Origin: Rhytidiadelphus loreus
Taxonomy: Eukaryota > Streptophyta > Bryopsida > Hypnales > Hylocomiaceae
Assembly: GCA_947034895.1 (NCBI GenBank)
Contig: OX344763.1
Location: 4,590,501 to 4,654,500 of the forward strand
Direction of reading: 5' to 3'
Length of the DNA stretch: 64,000 bases
The position numbers were made by a program, and so were the translations under genes. The stretch's first letter is position 1; each line of letters begins with the position of its first letter. Below the pieces are notes generated by a model. That model was not told the DNA's origin and did not search any database. It saw only the letters and a list, made by a program, of their open reading frames with translations. Of the stretch, positions 1 to 15,097 are shown one piece after another.

Positions 1-214
1 GCAGCTTGCCTTGTGCATGTCTTCTTGATGGGCTTGATTGTGGCTAACATATTAATATTTTCTTATTCAGAGTGCGAAAACCTGCAACTTGGTCCATGCA
101 CCCAACACAAAAATCAAAACATCCTGTTGACACCTTACCTAGTGTGTCATATCACAACGACTCATTTACAAAAGTAGTATCAGAGAAGGCGAAGTCAATT
201 ATAGAGAAGACTCA

Positions 215-2700
<2,486 letters not shown>

Positions 2701-2820
2701 AAAAATATTGGGTTGCTTCAATGGAGTCATGTGAGATGGGTGTCTCCAAAAACAGCCCACTTAGGCTTACTTTTTGTCTAAATAGGCCAATTTAAAAAAA
2801 ACAATATGCATTTGGTTTAA

Positions 2821-3399
2821 CCCCTAAAGAATCAAGGCGCATGTTGGGCAGAAATTGTGAAAAAATGACACTTTTTAGGGCACTAAGAAAAAAACGAAAA
2901 AAAAGGGGGTTTCAAAAATTCAATTGTACAAATTTGTAAAAGACTATTGTGGGAATGAGTGGAAAAAAATTTAGAAACCTTTGACCACATGGATTGAAAG
3001 ATTATCACATTTGAAGTTAGAGGAAAAAGTTTTTTTTTGTCCATGTCCGACAAGGCCAACACACTTTAAGTCCTCATAGAATGAGATTTTTACACTACAC
3101 ATGGGTTTTTTATTTTACATTTGCATCTTGTATCATGTAAGTTACATAATTGCCAAATTTCAAGAGTAGAGGAGGAGTTTTGCACATGCTTCCTAAAGTT
3201 GCCCGAGTTGTCTAAAAAGTTCAGGGCAACATAACTTTTGATCCAGGCACCCAATTAGAAAAAAAATTATATCCCCACTAAAGAAATACATGTTCATACC
3301 TTGTGTCAAAATTTGAAGGACATCCATTAAAAAATGACTTCATTCGCACCTACCCAAGATCACATGCATATGTTCAATGGTCATTTGGTCCTTTAGGGG
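2821..3399. mobile_element. TTAA-flanked inverted-terminal element, copy A
   Basis: About 580 bp that begins CCCCTAAAG directly after TTAA (2817-2820) and ends CCTTTAGGGG at 3399. The right flank is GTAA, apparently a mutated TTAA. Its interior matches copy D (25620-26475) in reverse orientation, for example the block around 3228-3245 reading GGCAACATAACTTTTGATC. No coding capacity is seen, so it is a non-autonomous element. Confidence 0.6.
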
Positions 3400-3547
3400 G
3401 TAATTCTTGAAGGATGCCCCCCATGACCAAGGTAGTCACCAAAATGTTGTGATTGCTGGACCAATAGGTACATTCTTTGTTTCAATACTAAACATTGGAG
3501 TCATCTATCGGACATTTTGGGTCCTCAACGTCCTTCAAGGATTTACC
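3399..3547. repeat. Short inverted-repeat element abutting copy A
   Basis: About 149 bp with imperfect ~19-bp terminal inverted repeats: GGTAATTCTTGAAGGATG on the left, and the reverse complement of the right end reads GGTAAATCCTTGAAGGACG. It lies immediately beside the right end of copy A and may explain why that end's TTAA is disturbed. It is a MITE-like structure without an assignable superfamily. Confidence 0.4.
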
Positions 3548-5755
3548 CATAAAAGATGTTGCGGACATTTTTTAGTCGATGAATAATAAAGAATCCTTTT
3601 GTGTAGTATAGAAGTGCAACTATTCATCGTCGAAATTTTGCATGAAAAGGGAAGGTCTAGTATAGTAGGTTGACTTCCAATGGGTTCTTTTGGATTTTTT
3701 TTAAATCAACTATTCACACAATGCCAAAGAGCTGATTTCCAAGGGCACCAACCTCTCCTTTAAGGGTTAGAGCTTACATTTGGTTTTAAATAGGGTAATA
3801 ATGAAACTGAACCCACTTTTACTTGCATTTGGGATAAAGCTTATTACATTTGATTTAAGATAGATACATTAGAAAAATCAATGGTCACTTTTGACTTCAT
3901 TTGGTTTAAAGTTTACATTTGGTTTAAAATTAATAAAGAGATAAAAATCAATCTACTTTTGCTTTCATTTCATTTAATATAAACAAATAGATAAATTAAC
4001 TTGACTTATCAACTTGAGTTTCATTGTTAGTACTCATGTACATCATGAATAGTAATTTACTATCTTTATAAAGGTTCATTGATTGATTATGTCATAGTAC
4101 TCTTGTGGATTTTACATTGTAGTTTTGGTTCACAAAACTAAATTTGTATTTAATATAGTTAAAGTATAGACACCATTGGATGGTGATGAATTAAAAATTG
4201 AAATATCTTGTTTCCATCCATATTTCAATAATAGCAACAAAATTGGTTATTATAATATAGGTACAATAAGTATTGACATCGAGTGTAAAGTCAATAGGAA
4301 ATTCTCTAAAAAAATATGGTAAAAATTTTTATTAGACAATTGTTAGTTTCACCATGCATCCAAGTTGAAGTTTATGTTTGGTAGTAGTTATCTTCTGCAT
4401 ATTCTAGTAAAAATAAAAATACAAGATATTTAAATAGTAATTGATTATCATCTTCTATTCCCTCTACAATAATGTTAGGTGGACATGGTTATATGGATAA
4501 GGATGATATACACTTTTGGGCCTGATAGAGTTGTCAACAGCATATAAGTTAGGTGAAATAGTTAAATGAGTTGTGACACTAGTACATTGGTTGACGAGGC
4601 TGAGATGCTTGAGAAAGATGCTAAAATCTAAAGATGTCAATTTGGATCTTGTCAATCTTTTCTATTTCACTACTTTCAATGAATGTTAATATATATATTT
4701 GATCATGCATAATGCCATTATAAGTAGTTAATTTAAAACAACTTTATATAGCTGCTACTATAGTTATTTAGTTATACTTGATGTAAGCAATTCTTCCACA
4801 CATATGAAAGTTATTTTTTGACTCATTTTACAAGTTATATTTTTTCTACATTTAATTAATTTTGACTATAAATATTTTTATATATTTGAGGGATTCTTTT
4901 GATTAAATACAAGTGCAAAAAAGAAGGAAATAGATCTAGATCCTAGAATCTTATCTCTATTTTTTCTACCTAAAGTTTTCACTTCAATTTACATCCTTAA
5001 AAAAATGTACGTTCTAAAATTTATGAAGTATTTTTGACACCAATTTTATGATTTTGTGTCAAGTGTACAATTTCTTCCTCCTATTGTTTTGTACAATTTC
5101 TTCTAAAGGTACAAAGGACCCTCTAGTGTAGTAGTTGTATTGTGAAAAATACTTTAGTGAATGGATACATATATAATAAGTTGTATAGAGGTAAGGAGCT
5201 TTGTGGTGTTTTTATGAGAAGTGGGTGTATCGAATGATGTTTGTCATCAATTATATTTGTTGACTATAATGTTGGAAGACATAGCTTGTGGATTTTCCAT
5301 GTATGGATTTGAGACATTTAATATTGAGGTTGTTTGTTCTACTTCAGTTTAGAAGTTAGGTGAGTTTATAGGATTCTTTTAGTTGATTGTTTATACAAAT
5401 GATTTATATAGCAAGTGATTCAATTCTCGATTTGTTATTAAGTCTTGGATGAATTGATGATTTGATGTATGTAATAGTATTAGGTTGATAGTATGTTATG
5501 ATATATGACTTCATTTTGAATAGAATATAGGTTAAAAGCTGTAAAATATGATTGATAAATCACATCCATATGGTTAATTCTACTACGACACTTAACAATA
5601 ATTTCCAATAAAATCTAAAACCAAAAATTAAAAATTCATTCTAAAATTCATTATAGATTAGATGTGTGATTTTCATAAGATTTTTTTTCTTTATGTTGAT
5701 AATATTAAGTTTAAAATATTCAATTTACACTACATTTAGAGTTGCAGACAAAGAA
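3548..5755. other. AT-rich intergenic DNA, nothing recognisable
   Basis: Very AT-rich spacer with scattered phrases such as ATTTGGTTTAAA repeated loosely near 3780-3960. No coding frame, RNA gene or clean repeat boundary could be supported. Confidence 0.6.
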
Positions 5756-6290
5756 ATCTAGTCCTCATTGAGACACTCCTAATATAATCAATACTTTGCC
5801 AAATTTTATAACTAACTACATACCTTGAATGCTATAAAAGAGAAAAATAAATGTATTAAATTTTGAGGCATATCAAACAAAGAGAAGTGATAGTAAAAAA
5901 TTTAAAATTAATAAGCTCAAATCATAATTAGAAGGCTCCAGAAGTTGTTTAAATTCAACCCCCAAATCAACCACTAATCTAGCACCAATTTAATACTAGT
6001 CCATTCTCAATTTACAAGAAGCTCGCTTGATTTGAAGCACCTTCAGGTTCTAAAGAGCGGTCTAGAGCCAAAACAATGTTAGTGGATGTTGATGAGCATG
6101 GCACATTCACTGGAAATTATAGGTACAAATTTGTACTTGGCTGGGGTTAAAGGGATGGTAGAGCAATAATTGCTTTCACCTCAAATTTTTATACACTTTC
6201 CCCTCTTTCTTAGCTTTTAGAATATATAGTTATTTTTAAATTTGGTGGAGAATTGACTATGTGGAAAAGATCAAATTGAGGAACGGACTT
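5756..6290. mobile_element. Foldback/MITE element with long terminal inverted repeats, copy 1
   Basis: The ends are inverted repeats of roughly 60-70 bp. The left side (5756-5820) contains CAATACTTTGCCAAATTT and TAACTAACTACAT; the right side (about 6215-6290) contains their complements, such as ATATAGTTATTTTTAAATTT and GAGGAACGGAC. The middle holds one copy of a 110-bp block (about 5985-6130) that is present three times in tandem in copy 2 at 23057-23760, which lies in the opposite orientation. Non-coding. Confidence 0.6.
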
Positions 6291-6570
6291 TTTTGTCCAC
6301 ATATATTTCTTAAGATTTTTATTTTGTTAATTTCTGTAAGTTCTTTTTTATCAATGATTCCTTGAATTGGAAAAGTTATTTTTTGAGGTCAAACATACCT
6401 ATAGCCCTTGAAGTATAGGATATTTGTGAAGATTTAAAAAAAATCTATATAATACAAATAGAATAGAATAAACACAAGAATCCACAAACATTTAGTAGGA
6501 TGAAAAAACCAAGACTAATGTTGAGGTTAATGTTCATCTGTTGTTCAAATTTTGAAAGTCTAGGCTCTAA

Positions 6571-7094
6571 CCCCTAAGCACTCGAGCAACTATTTTTGGG
6601 TTGCTACCCAACTTTGGGCAAAAATTTGGGGGCAAAAAATAATTCAAAACTTTTTTTCCTAAGAGATTGGATTGTCTTTCAATATGTGTATTCAAAACTA
6701 AGATCGCTACAGTCAAACAAAAATTATAAGAGAAATAGCACAAAGTATCTAGAATTGGCTTGTTTAAAAACTTACTATTCGGAAAAGGTGTTGGTGTTCT
6801 GATTACTAGATCTTATGTATTTTTTCTCAAATCAATAGAAACCACAATTTTGAACAATAAAAAAGAAATTCAAATGTTAAAGATAGAAATTGTATTTTTG
6901 GCAAATTTTTGAAGTTATATCTTCAAAATTCATTGGAAGAGAATCTAAAAATAATCTTATAATTTTAACCATATGGATACATTCCAATTTTCATGCTTCA
7001 CATTATCTTCTTTGATGCAAACTTCAAAAAAGTTATAGAACTTATATTTTATAATATATTTGTGTTTTGTTTGAACCCCTTGGGCTTTTAGGGG
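6571..7094. mobile_element. TTAA-flanked inverted-terminal element, copy B
   Basis: Starts CCCCTAAGCACTCGAG after CTAA (6567-6570) and ends GGGCTTTTAGGGG followed by TTAA (7095-7098). The left target copy differs by one base from TTAA. A short palindromic phrase (AACCCCT...AGGGGTT) lies at the right end. About 524 bp, non-coding. Confidence 0.5.
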
Positions 7095-7344
7095 TTAAGG
7101 ACTTAAATGAGATGATGAAATAAGATGTTATTTGTTTTGGTATTAAGTGGTGGGAGTATTTAAGAGCATCTATTTTGACCATTTTATATTTTAATATTTT
7201 AATCAAACTAATTTTGTTTCAATGATTTGTATAATGGTTGAACTTGGTAGTACTTACATTGATGGATGATGGATGTACTAATTTGAGAGCCACTTTAGAC
7301 TTATCTTAGAATTGGTAGTGAGATCTCTCTCTCTCTATATATAT

Positions 7345-7520
7345 TGTGTGTGTATTCTCAGGTGCCTGAATCAAAAGTTATGTTTCTTGAAGTTTTTTGG
7401 ACAAGGTGGGTAGCTTTAGGGTTGCATGGGCAAAATTCTTCCTCTACCTTTTGATGATATTTGGTAGGTGCATAATTAACACAACACATAATGCAATTGT
7501 CCATAAACAACCACGTGCAT
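7345..7520. repeat. Fragment of the copy A/D repeat family
   Basis: The phrases ATCAAAAGTTATGTT, TTTGGTAGGT and a following GGGCAAAA context match the interior of copy D (about 26055-26160) in the same orientation. No intact terminus is seen on the left. A possible AGGG-TTAA end lies 1 kb downstream near 8546, but intervening sequence is unrelated. Confidence 0.45.
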
Positions 7521-9067
7521 TGCAAAAATCTCAATCTTGGAGGTGTTTGGAAAAAAAACTTTCTCTAAAAGTTAGAAAGAGTCAAAGTTCTTTTTTGGTA
7601 GATTTTCTAAAATCGTTTCTTCAGTGGAAGTAGGAATATATTATTGGTTAACTGGATGTACACCTCATGAAGATGGTGCTTAGGTTTTCAGAAGTGCATT
7701 TGGGTGTCCCTACCTTTTTGCCGTTGCCCCATCTTGCTAGAATGTTGAGTTTGCAAGGACGTGAGAGTACATACGTAAGTTACGACCAACCAGCAATGGG
7801 TTGTTTGGTACGTGTTTGATTTGGGAGGAGGCCATGAATTCTCGGATGAGGTTCGATTGGTGGCCGTTGGTTAGGACAAATGCCCAAGGACAGCACGGTT
7901 GGTATTGTTGTCGTTGTAGTGGGCTAACTAATAAGCCTAAAAAGTTTCGTACATGCTGCTGCTGCATACTGACAATTAGGGCTACCAAAATAGTGTGGGC
8001 TTCAAAATAGTATGTACCGTGGGGCTACAAAAGAGTACGTAAGGTCGTTCGAGCTCCTGTACTCATGGCTAGCTGGGCGGATCCATTGTGTGTCCCTTCC
8101 TTTTGTAATTTGTGAAGGTGTTGGATGGAGTTTTGGTTCGTGTATTTATGACATCGGATTCCGAAAATGATTTGGAAAATCCCCTTTTGTCTACATGATT
8201 CTTCTAGAGTGATGAAAAAGTAAGATATGTGATAAAAAAAAGTTGGAACACCAGGCAGCAGCCAGGAGGGTCTACTGGAAGAAAGCCATCACGTACATAA
8301 GTGACCAACCATTTGAACTACCGTACATGAAGGTCCGATTCGGCAGCCGAGTGTTTGAAATTGGGCTTCCATGTCAGATTCTCAGGGGGGCCACGTCACC
8401 TAAGACCGTTCACAAGATGACATGTGGCACTTTTAAACACAAATGACTTGATTTCTATCAAATCTGACCTTTGCGTAGGGTGCTCCATCTTTTGGCTTGA
8501 ATGGACTTTCAAAAATGAAGCACATTTCATAAAGAGGGTGTTTTAGGGTTAAGGGTTAAGGGTTTGAGAACATGGTTTAGGATATTGATTGGTATTTGCT
8601 TTTGTTGAATCTTGTTGTTGGTTACAAGGAGATGTTAGATTCCTTTAACTTTGAAAAGAATTTTTGGGATTTTGTTTGAATAAACTATAAATTTTCAAAG
8701 TACGAAAAATATGACCCTAGGCTTTTATGTATGGCTGGAGAATGTACACTTCAGGCAAGAATTTTAGATGGGCTTGTTTTACTAATAGTGCATTGTACCT
8801 TGAATATCACCAATGCAATTGTAGTTTAGTGCAAATTCCAATGTAGATCATGACAGGTTTTGTATTGACAATTCTTGTATTTGGAAGATCACTTAGGGGG
8901 ACGTCACACTACGTCCTAAGGTTTGTTTTGAATATAAAATTAGGAAAAAAATACCATATAAACCATCTTTATTGGTTGAATTTTTTTTCAAGTCTATCCA
9001 AAGCAGATTTGATGCTAGAAGTGCCCCCAAAATGAGGTTTTGACTTTTTGATCTATTTGGAGACACT
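7521..9067. other. Intergenic DNA with a GC-richer island (7680-8450)
   Basis: The island 7680-8450 has noticeably higher G+C than its surroundings, but its frames are short and match no family I recognise. Two short segments inside it (TACCGTACATGAAGGTCCG near 8321 and TTCACAAGATGACATGTG near 8409) have counterparts just upstream of RPL7 near 18332 (direct) and 18375 (inverted), so it probably includes remnants of a shared repeat. Confidence 0.4.
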
Positions 9068-9071
9068 TTAA

Positions 9072-9995
9072 TCCCTAAACGCCCAAGGCCATTTTTCTGT
9101 CAAAAACCACTCAAATTGCCATTTCTACTGCGTTTGTCCAAAAAAACAAAAATAATAATAATTTTTGAATTGAATCGTAGGATCTTGAATTTTCCTTTTT
9201 TGGAATTATGTGGTAAAAATTTCATGAAGTTTGACCGTACAGATTGAGAGATATGAGCATTCAAAGTTGAAAAAACAAGTTTTTTTGAACATTAGACTTC
9301 AATTTTAGACAACTTTGATCGCTATTTGTGGAAAAAATGTGCACTGTGGAATTTGAATTTAAAATTAATTGTATTGAAGAATTGAGTGGGGAGTCTAGGA
9401 AAAAAAATTCAAAAAATAAAAACTTGATTTTCATACTTCAAAAAATTGTCAAGTAGAAGTAGGTCCAAGATTGAAAGAAAAACTAAATTGTTAATAGCTC
9501 TTAGATGGGATTGAAATACAATAATCCCAGTGGTGAGATTGTTTTAGAAAGCAAACTTAACCTTTTCGAAAAGAATTTTTTTGGAAATTTTGGAAAATTG
9601 CATTCAAAAATGAATCCTATAAGTTATTTTTTCAAAAAGATGTTTAGATTGCCTGAAAAACAAGATTGTTCATAACTTTCACACTACCAATCAAAATGGA
9701 ATGAATCAAAGCTTCAAATGTAGGAAAAAATATAATATTTGAGAAAAGAAAATTTAAAAATTTTATTTTGAATTTTTGCAATATTTTTTGTATCGCCTGT
9801 TGAGTTCAGTTCTAGGCTTTTTGTGGTATAACTTTTGCTTCCAGGCACCGATTGAAATAAAAATTATATTCCCATGAAGCTTATCAGTTTTTCTATCTTC
9901 AAAAAAAGTTTTTAAAAATTAGGGTAAAATTTGAGCCCATAGAAACCTGCCCAAATTCCAAATTGTCCCCCGAGGGGACAATGAGACTTTAGGGG
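9072..9995. mobile_element. TTAA-flanked inverted-terminal element, copy C (long form)
   Basis: 924 bp bounded by exact TTAA on both sides (9068-9071 and 9996-9999). Termini are TCCCTAAACGCCC on the left and GACTTTAGGGG on the right, so the innermost terminal repeat is short (about 7-9 bp). Internal blocks match copy A (a TGACC...GATTGARAGAT phrase near 9231-9250) and copy F. No transposase frame is present. Confidence 0.7.
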
Positions 9996-10009
9996 TTAAT
10001 TATTACGAA

Positions 10010-10840
10010 ATATTATTCAAGAGACAAGTTGGGATTTAGAGTTCAAACTTTAGCCTTCATACTATAAAGTCCCAAGTCCAAGTCCCACATTTTCTATCTT
10101 ATATCAACCTCTTACAACCCAAAGAAGTTGGAATTTGGCCTTTAACTTGAGACTTGGAGAGTTGGGATGTAGTGTGAAGCACCCTTTAGTCATCTTTATG
10201 ATTCATAAGGAGAATTTCAAAAGCTCTTGATTCCAAAAACTAGAAAAGAATTTCAATTTGAAACCTCAATGTTAAACCAATTTATCATATTTTTTCATTT
10301 TTAACTATAATCAAAACCACCTTTTAGAAATGGCAAGTAGATGGAATTCAATATGATTTAGATTGATTTCAATTTTGAATTATATGGCTTTGTTTTGTTC
10401 AATCTTCCTTTTGGGATGACAAGATGGATTAGAAAAAATACCAGTACCTGAAGAGAACTTTGAAATTGAATGTAAATTTGAATATGCAACAAAATTGCCA
10501 ATAATCTAATGGAATATCTTTTATTTTCATCCAACTCTCGAAGTTGGATGAACTCATGATAAATTTTTAACTTTTGTATATGTTATTCTACAACTCCAAT
10601 CTAATGTTTGAATTGATTGATAAATTAAACATGAATATATTAAAATTTCCAAGAAGGTGGGATACATTGAATATTAGATTCACTAACTTATTAGAGTCTA
10701 AGAGAATAACTTAGTATAAAATGCATAAAAAATGAGACTAGTAGCTGAATTAAAAATATCAAATGTGGAATTTGGGACTTTAGAGTGTGAAGGCCAGAGT
10801 TCCAATTCTAAGTCCCAACTTGTCTCTTGTATAATATATT
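10010..10840. mobile_element. Foldback element with ~70-bp inverted ends
   Basis: The left end (10010-10085) carries AAGAGACAAGTTGGGA and TATAAAGTCCCAAGTCC. The right end (10763-10840) carries the complements, with CCCAACTTGTCTCTTG near 10820. The interior is AT-rich and non-coding. It lies directly next to copy C. Superfamily unknown. Confidence 0.55.
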
Positions 10841-11424
10841 ATAGCAACTAAGTATCCTCCCAAAGAATAAAAAAGTCAAAACTTCCATTGAGGAGCACTT
10901 CTAACATCAAATCTACTTTGGACAAATTTAGACAAAATTTCAACCAATGAAGATGGTTTATATGGGTTTTTTTTTTCTAATTTTATATGTAAACAATAGT
11001 TAGGAATAAGAGGTCAAATTGGGTCTTCAATTTTATGCACTATTAAACACAATTTAGCCTCCAAGTTTCACTTCCTTGGTGTCCAAACTCCAAATAGTAT
11101 TGCCATGTAGACATTTTGGAGTGATGTGGGACTTGAAACTTGAAACATAATGTAGTGCCCCACGCTAGTAGAATCATAGTCTTGGTTGACTAGCCAACAA
11201 CCACACAAGTGACCTAAGGTTGGTCTTAAGACCTAGGTCATTTTTAGTGAAGTTTGTCACATGTTAAAACTATTTATTAATTAGAAGTTTATTGAGTTTT
11301 TACTTCATTGATTTTACATTTTGAAAAAAAAAAGGTCAATATTTTACAACAAAACAAATTAAGTCTCAATACATATTAGCATGTATTACACCAAGAGGTA
11401 TATACATGTGATGTGCATGTACAA

Positions 11425-11450
11425 GACTCTAGAGACATGTCTCTAGAGTC
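11425..11450. repeat. Perfect 26-bp palindrome
   Basis: The half-site GACTCTAGAGACA is followed at once by its exact reverse complement. Related TCTAGAGACTC phrases recur near 11603 and 11931, so it is likely a rearranged piece of the neighbouring MITE family. Confidence 0.6.
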
Positions 11451-11652
11451 AAGTCCTTGTCAAGAAATCACATTCAAAATTCATTTAAAAAAACTGGAGA
11501 GTATTAAATTTGATACACTTATCAAAATGTTGGTAAGAGTTGTTCAATTTAGAGAAAATTCCTAAAAGCTCAAAAAAGGCCTTGGGCATTTAATTAGGGT
11601 CTAGAGACTCTCCTGGGCATTGAGGGCACTTCAAAAATTCATAACAAATACA

Positions 11653-12127
11653 TAAGGTAAATCAACCCATTGTGGTCAATCAAGCCCATAGTGGTCATCT
11701 ACCAAATGTCCCCATTATATTTTTTTCATTTTTTTCAAATTTTGGTTTCAATGCATATCTTACATGACAGTAATGAAGTAGTTAGTGACTGCATTAGGTA
11801 CTTCCAATTTTTCAATGAGAATTCATTGTGAGGATTGCCATTTTAGGCCTTCCATGTTAGAAAAGATTTTGACTACTTTAGGTGAACAACATCAGCATGA
11901 TGGATTCAGATTTTGTTCGTTCTAATGTAGTCTAGAGACTCTTTTGGGCCATGATGCATTGAACACTTCAAAAATTCATAGCAAACTCATACTTTGTCAA
12001 AAAAACATAATTTTAATTGTTCTCACTTTTTCTCACACTTGTACTAGTGGGGGGAAAAATTGAAAAATTTCAGCAACCACATGTGGTCTAACTCCTAATT
12101 TTGACCACAATGGGTTGTTTTACCTTA
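11653..12127. mobile_element. MITE with TAAGGTAAA termini, copy 1
   Basis: 475 bp with ~27-bp terminal inverted repeats. It begins TAAGGTAAATCAACCCATTG and ends with the complement (CAATGGGTTGTTTTACCTTA). The interior matches copy 2 at 14023-14646 in the same orientation over its whole length. A clear target-site duplication was not resolved. Non-coding. Confidence 0.7.
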
Positions 12128-12544
12128 CTTTGTCCAAAAAATATAATTTCAATTGCTCTCCCCATTTCAATTATCACACATTCCCACACACAAACCAGAC
12201 ATCAATAACTAGGTAAGGTAATTTTGGTACCACACAGTCATGCTGACTCCTTGAGAGTAGTGATGCGTATGTCAAATTTGAATAACATGCAGTACTTACT
12301 GCCTTGTACCAAGCATATGTTGGATTCAAGCAATCTTTTCAGTACTTTTTTTCAAATTATTCATTACTTGCCGCACACATTTCCTCCAAACACCAGCCAG
12401 GTTCAAATATGTGGTCCAATCAAGTCCAATAAGGAGATTTGAAAATAAATTAGACGCACTCAGTGGATGTCCCATTTTCAGTTGTAATAAATTTTGGGGA
12501 AATATATTTTCCAAGTGATGATTTTTTTTTATAATATATAGGAG

Positions 12545-12947
12545 CCAACCCATAGCTGATCACTTAAGCAATTATGCATATTGGGAGCACAGGTTTCTGA
12601 GTGCCAAATTTTCCCCATGTACAGAAATAGAACTTGGAAGGATTGCATATTTTTCCAGAATTTTATTACACAAAATGTAATTACTATGAATTTTTGAGTG
12701 AAAGATTCTCTTCAACCTGCAATGGTGATATAGACCTTTGTATTTTCTAACCATGGGCTCATTGCAAAATCGACCAAGAGCTGGTTGCAATATTGACAAT
12801 CTTGCAGCCAATCGTAATGTGCAAGAATTGCTCCTTGAACTATCCGACAACTTCACATAACTACAATAGTCTATAGTTGATAATACAACAGTCTATAGGT
12901 TGGGTATAGGAGGTGAACAGGTATGGGTCAGCTACCATACTTCAAGT
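12545..12947. mobile_element. MITE with AGCCGACCCATACC termini, copy 1
   Basis: About 400 bp with ~20-bp inverted ends (GGAGCCAACCCATAGCTGAT on the left; the right end is the complement of GTAGCTGACCCATACCTG). It is about 90 percent identical by eye to 35877-36283. The reverse strand has a 94-codon open frame (12856 to 12572); with no recognisable domain it is probably chance. Confidence 0.7.
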
Positions 12948-13079
12948 GTTGATTTTTTTGAATTCAAACCTTGGCAATCGGCACTCAGTTCCTACAAACA
13001 AAAGACTGTCAGTGGGGGCATGCAGGAGGACCCCTCATCACCGAAGAGGACCAAGAGTGTCCTCACACAATTTCAAGTT

Positions 13080-13991
13080 CAATTCAAAGTGCTGTAACTT
13101 TTGCATCCGATGTCCAAATTCAATAAAACTTGTTGGGAAACTTGTGCTCTCTCTTTGAGTTTATGTGGTAAATTTTTCAGATCGATCCAAGATGTAATGA
13201 TTTCTTGGAAGCCAATCAAAGTTCACAAGTTCAATTTGAGTACACCAAACTGCATTTGAAGGCTGGAACTTTGGGGGATTGTATCTCCTTCATCCAATGT
13301 TCATTTTAGACGCGATTTTAGGTTGGATGTTCAAATTCGTCAACCTTGATCATGAGTCTAGTTTTAAAAAAAGAATCCAAATTGTTTTGAATGTTTGGGA
13401 GCAATTTGAAGCTCAAAATCCCGACATTTTTGGATTACAATGGACTTTGGCGGCTTGCTTCTTCTTTGTACAATGTCAATTTCTAACAATTCTTTTTGAA
13501 AAGATGCGCATACTAGTCTAGTTTATGTGGCTAAAATTTCAAATCAATCCAAGAAGTAATGAGTGATTGAGAAGCATTTTAGGAGGAGGTTTAGCCTTAT
13601 ATCTGTTTTTTGCAACTTTTCTTGCTATTTTTTTTACATTTGAAAGCAATTTTGCAAACACAACGAGTCAATTCCGTGATATTTTCTCACACTAATGTAT
13701 TTGTATGTTGGTTTTGAATCACTTTATAGTTTAAAGTTTTTCCATTTGAGTAAGTTTAGAAATCGAATTTCACCTCCAAATGTATTTCTAGGAAAATTTC
13801 AGCATCCTTTTTCAACACTAAAACATTATAATCTTGCAATCTAAACGGTCAAATGACTCCAAATTTGATTCACATCATCTACAATATGTACTCTATAAGA
13901 TTGTATGGTTGAGATTTCCATACCTTACTATAACACTTCACAAGCAATGATGATTTTGAACTCAAATAGGCCTTAATTAGGCGATGAGGGG
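13080..13991. repeat. Probable diverged TTAA-family element, right end only
   Basis: The right end reads GATGAGGGG followed by TTAA (13992-13995), and the interior has the same style of phrases as copy C (GTGGTAAATTTTTCAGATC near 13166). No convincing left terminus was found, so this is a degraded or truncated member. Confidence 0.35.
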
Positions 13992-14022
13992 TTAAATAAT
14001 AGGACGAGGATTGGGCTAACTA

Positions 14023-14646
14023 TAAGGTAAAACAACCCATTCTCGTAAGATGACCCATTGCGGACACCTAGGAAATACTCCCATTATGGATTTTTTCAAT
14101 TTGTAAGATTTTGGCTTCAATTCATATCTTACATTACAGTAATGGAGTGGTTACTCACTGCATTAGGAACTTCCAATTTTTTAGTGTATATTCATTGTAA
14201 GAATTGACTTTTTAGACCCTCCATGTTAAAAAATACTACAAGGAACTTTCAATTTTTCAGTGTATATTCATTGTAAGAATTGACTTTTTAGACCCTCCAT
14301 GTTAAAAAATACTACGAAGAACTTCCAATTTTTCAGTGTATATTCATTGTAAGAATTGACTTTTTAGACCTTCCATGTTAAAAAATACTATGACTACTTT
14401 AGGTGAACATGAGCATGATGGATTCAAATTTTGTTTGTCCTAAGGTAGTCTACAAACTCTTTTGGGTCATGATGCATTGAACACTTTAAAAATTCATAAT
14501 AAATTCATACTTTGCCAAAAAAACATAATTTCAATTGTTCTCACTTTTTCTCACACTTCTACTATTGTGGGAAAAAAATTGAAAAATTTCAGCAACTACA
14601 TGTGGTCAAACTCCTAATTCTAACCACAATGGGCTGTCTTACCTTA
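14023..14646. mobile_element. MITE with TAAGGTAAA termini, copy 2, with expanded internal subrepeat
   Basis: 624 bp, same family and orientation as 11653-12127. The 149-bp length difference is accounted for by two extra copies of a 74-75-bp internal unit, present three times in tandem at about 14166-14388 (each beginning GAACTTCCAATTTTT or a one-base variant) but once in copy 1. Flanks read CTA on both sides of this copy. Confidence 0.7.
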
Positions 14647-14650
14647 CTAC

Positions 14651-14806
14651 ATCAAAGAGGCTATTACATCAGGGAGAGGGTCATTGCATAAATGATTTTT
14701 GTATCAAAGAGGTTATTACATCAGGGAGAGGGTCATTGCATAAATGATTTTTGTATCAAAGAGGTTATTACATCAGGGAGAGGGTCATTGCATAAATGAT
14801 TTTTGT
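14651..14806. repeat. Three tandem copies of a 52-bp unit
   Basis: Units start at 14651, 14703 and 14755, each with ATCAAAGAGG(C/T)TATTACATC, and are nearly identical. They begin five bases after the end of the neighbouring MITE. Near-identity suggests recent duplication. Confidence 0.85.
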
Positions 14807-14902
14807 ATGCAGCCCTAGCCTAGCTTAGAGAGGTTCTTACTTTAGAGAGGGTTTTTACGGTCTGCTATTGATATCCTGTCCATAACCATCATTTATTGGG
14901 CC

Positions 14903-15097
14903 CTAATTAGGTTGAACTGTAGCCACCCAAGACCAATTTCTAAAAATTGTCCCATGCACTTGTCCTTGACGGAAGGCTTTATGCACTACGGTCATGAAAC
15001 AGTTCCTGGGCGATGTTTCCAAGGCCTTGCCTTCTTGTCCAGTGATGTCCCATGATTCCAAATAGGGCTGAAATTTTGACAACTCTTGGCGGGACAA
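14903..15097 (-). other. Possible coding fragment, unassigned
   Basis: A 64-codon open frame in a GC-richer patch, with a composition that looks protein-like (phrases such as QPYLESWDITGQEGKALET and GTIFRNWSWVATVQP). The first codon is not ATG, so if real it is an exon or a relic. I recognise no family, and no flanking exons were found. Confidence 0.2.

Noticed and set aside
7321..7345. CTCTCTCT-TATATATAT tract as a promoter
   Set aside because: Simple sequence in a gene desert with no downstream gene.
8536..8565. TTTAGGGTTAAGGGTTAAGGG run resembling telomere repeats
   Set aside because: Only two or three imperfect units, not TTTAGGG arrays; more likely a repeated TTAA-family end.
12572..12856. 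94-codon reverse frame inside the AGCCGACCC MITE
   Set aside because: Lies within a non-autonomous element, no domain recognised, and stops or frame changes are expected in the second copy at 35.9-36.3 kb.
14651..14806. Regularly repeated 52-bp units as a CRISPR-like array
   Set aside because: Direct tandem repeats without variable spacers in a plant nuclear genome.
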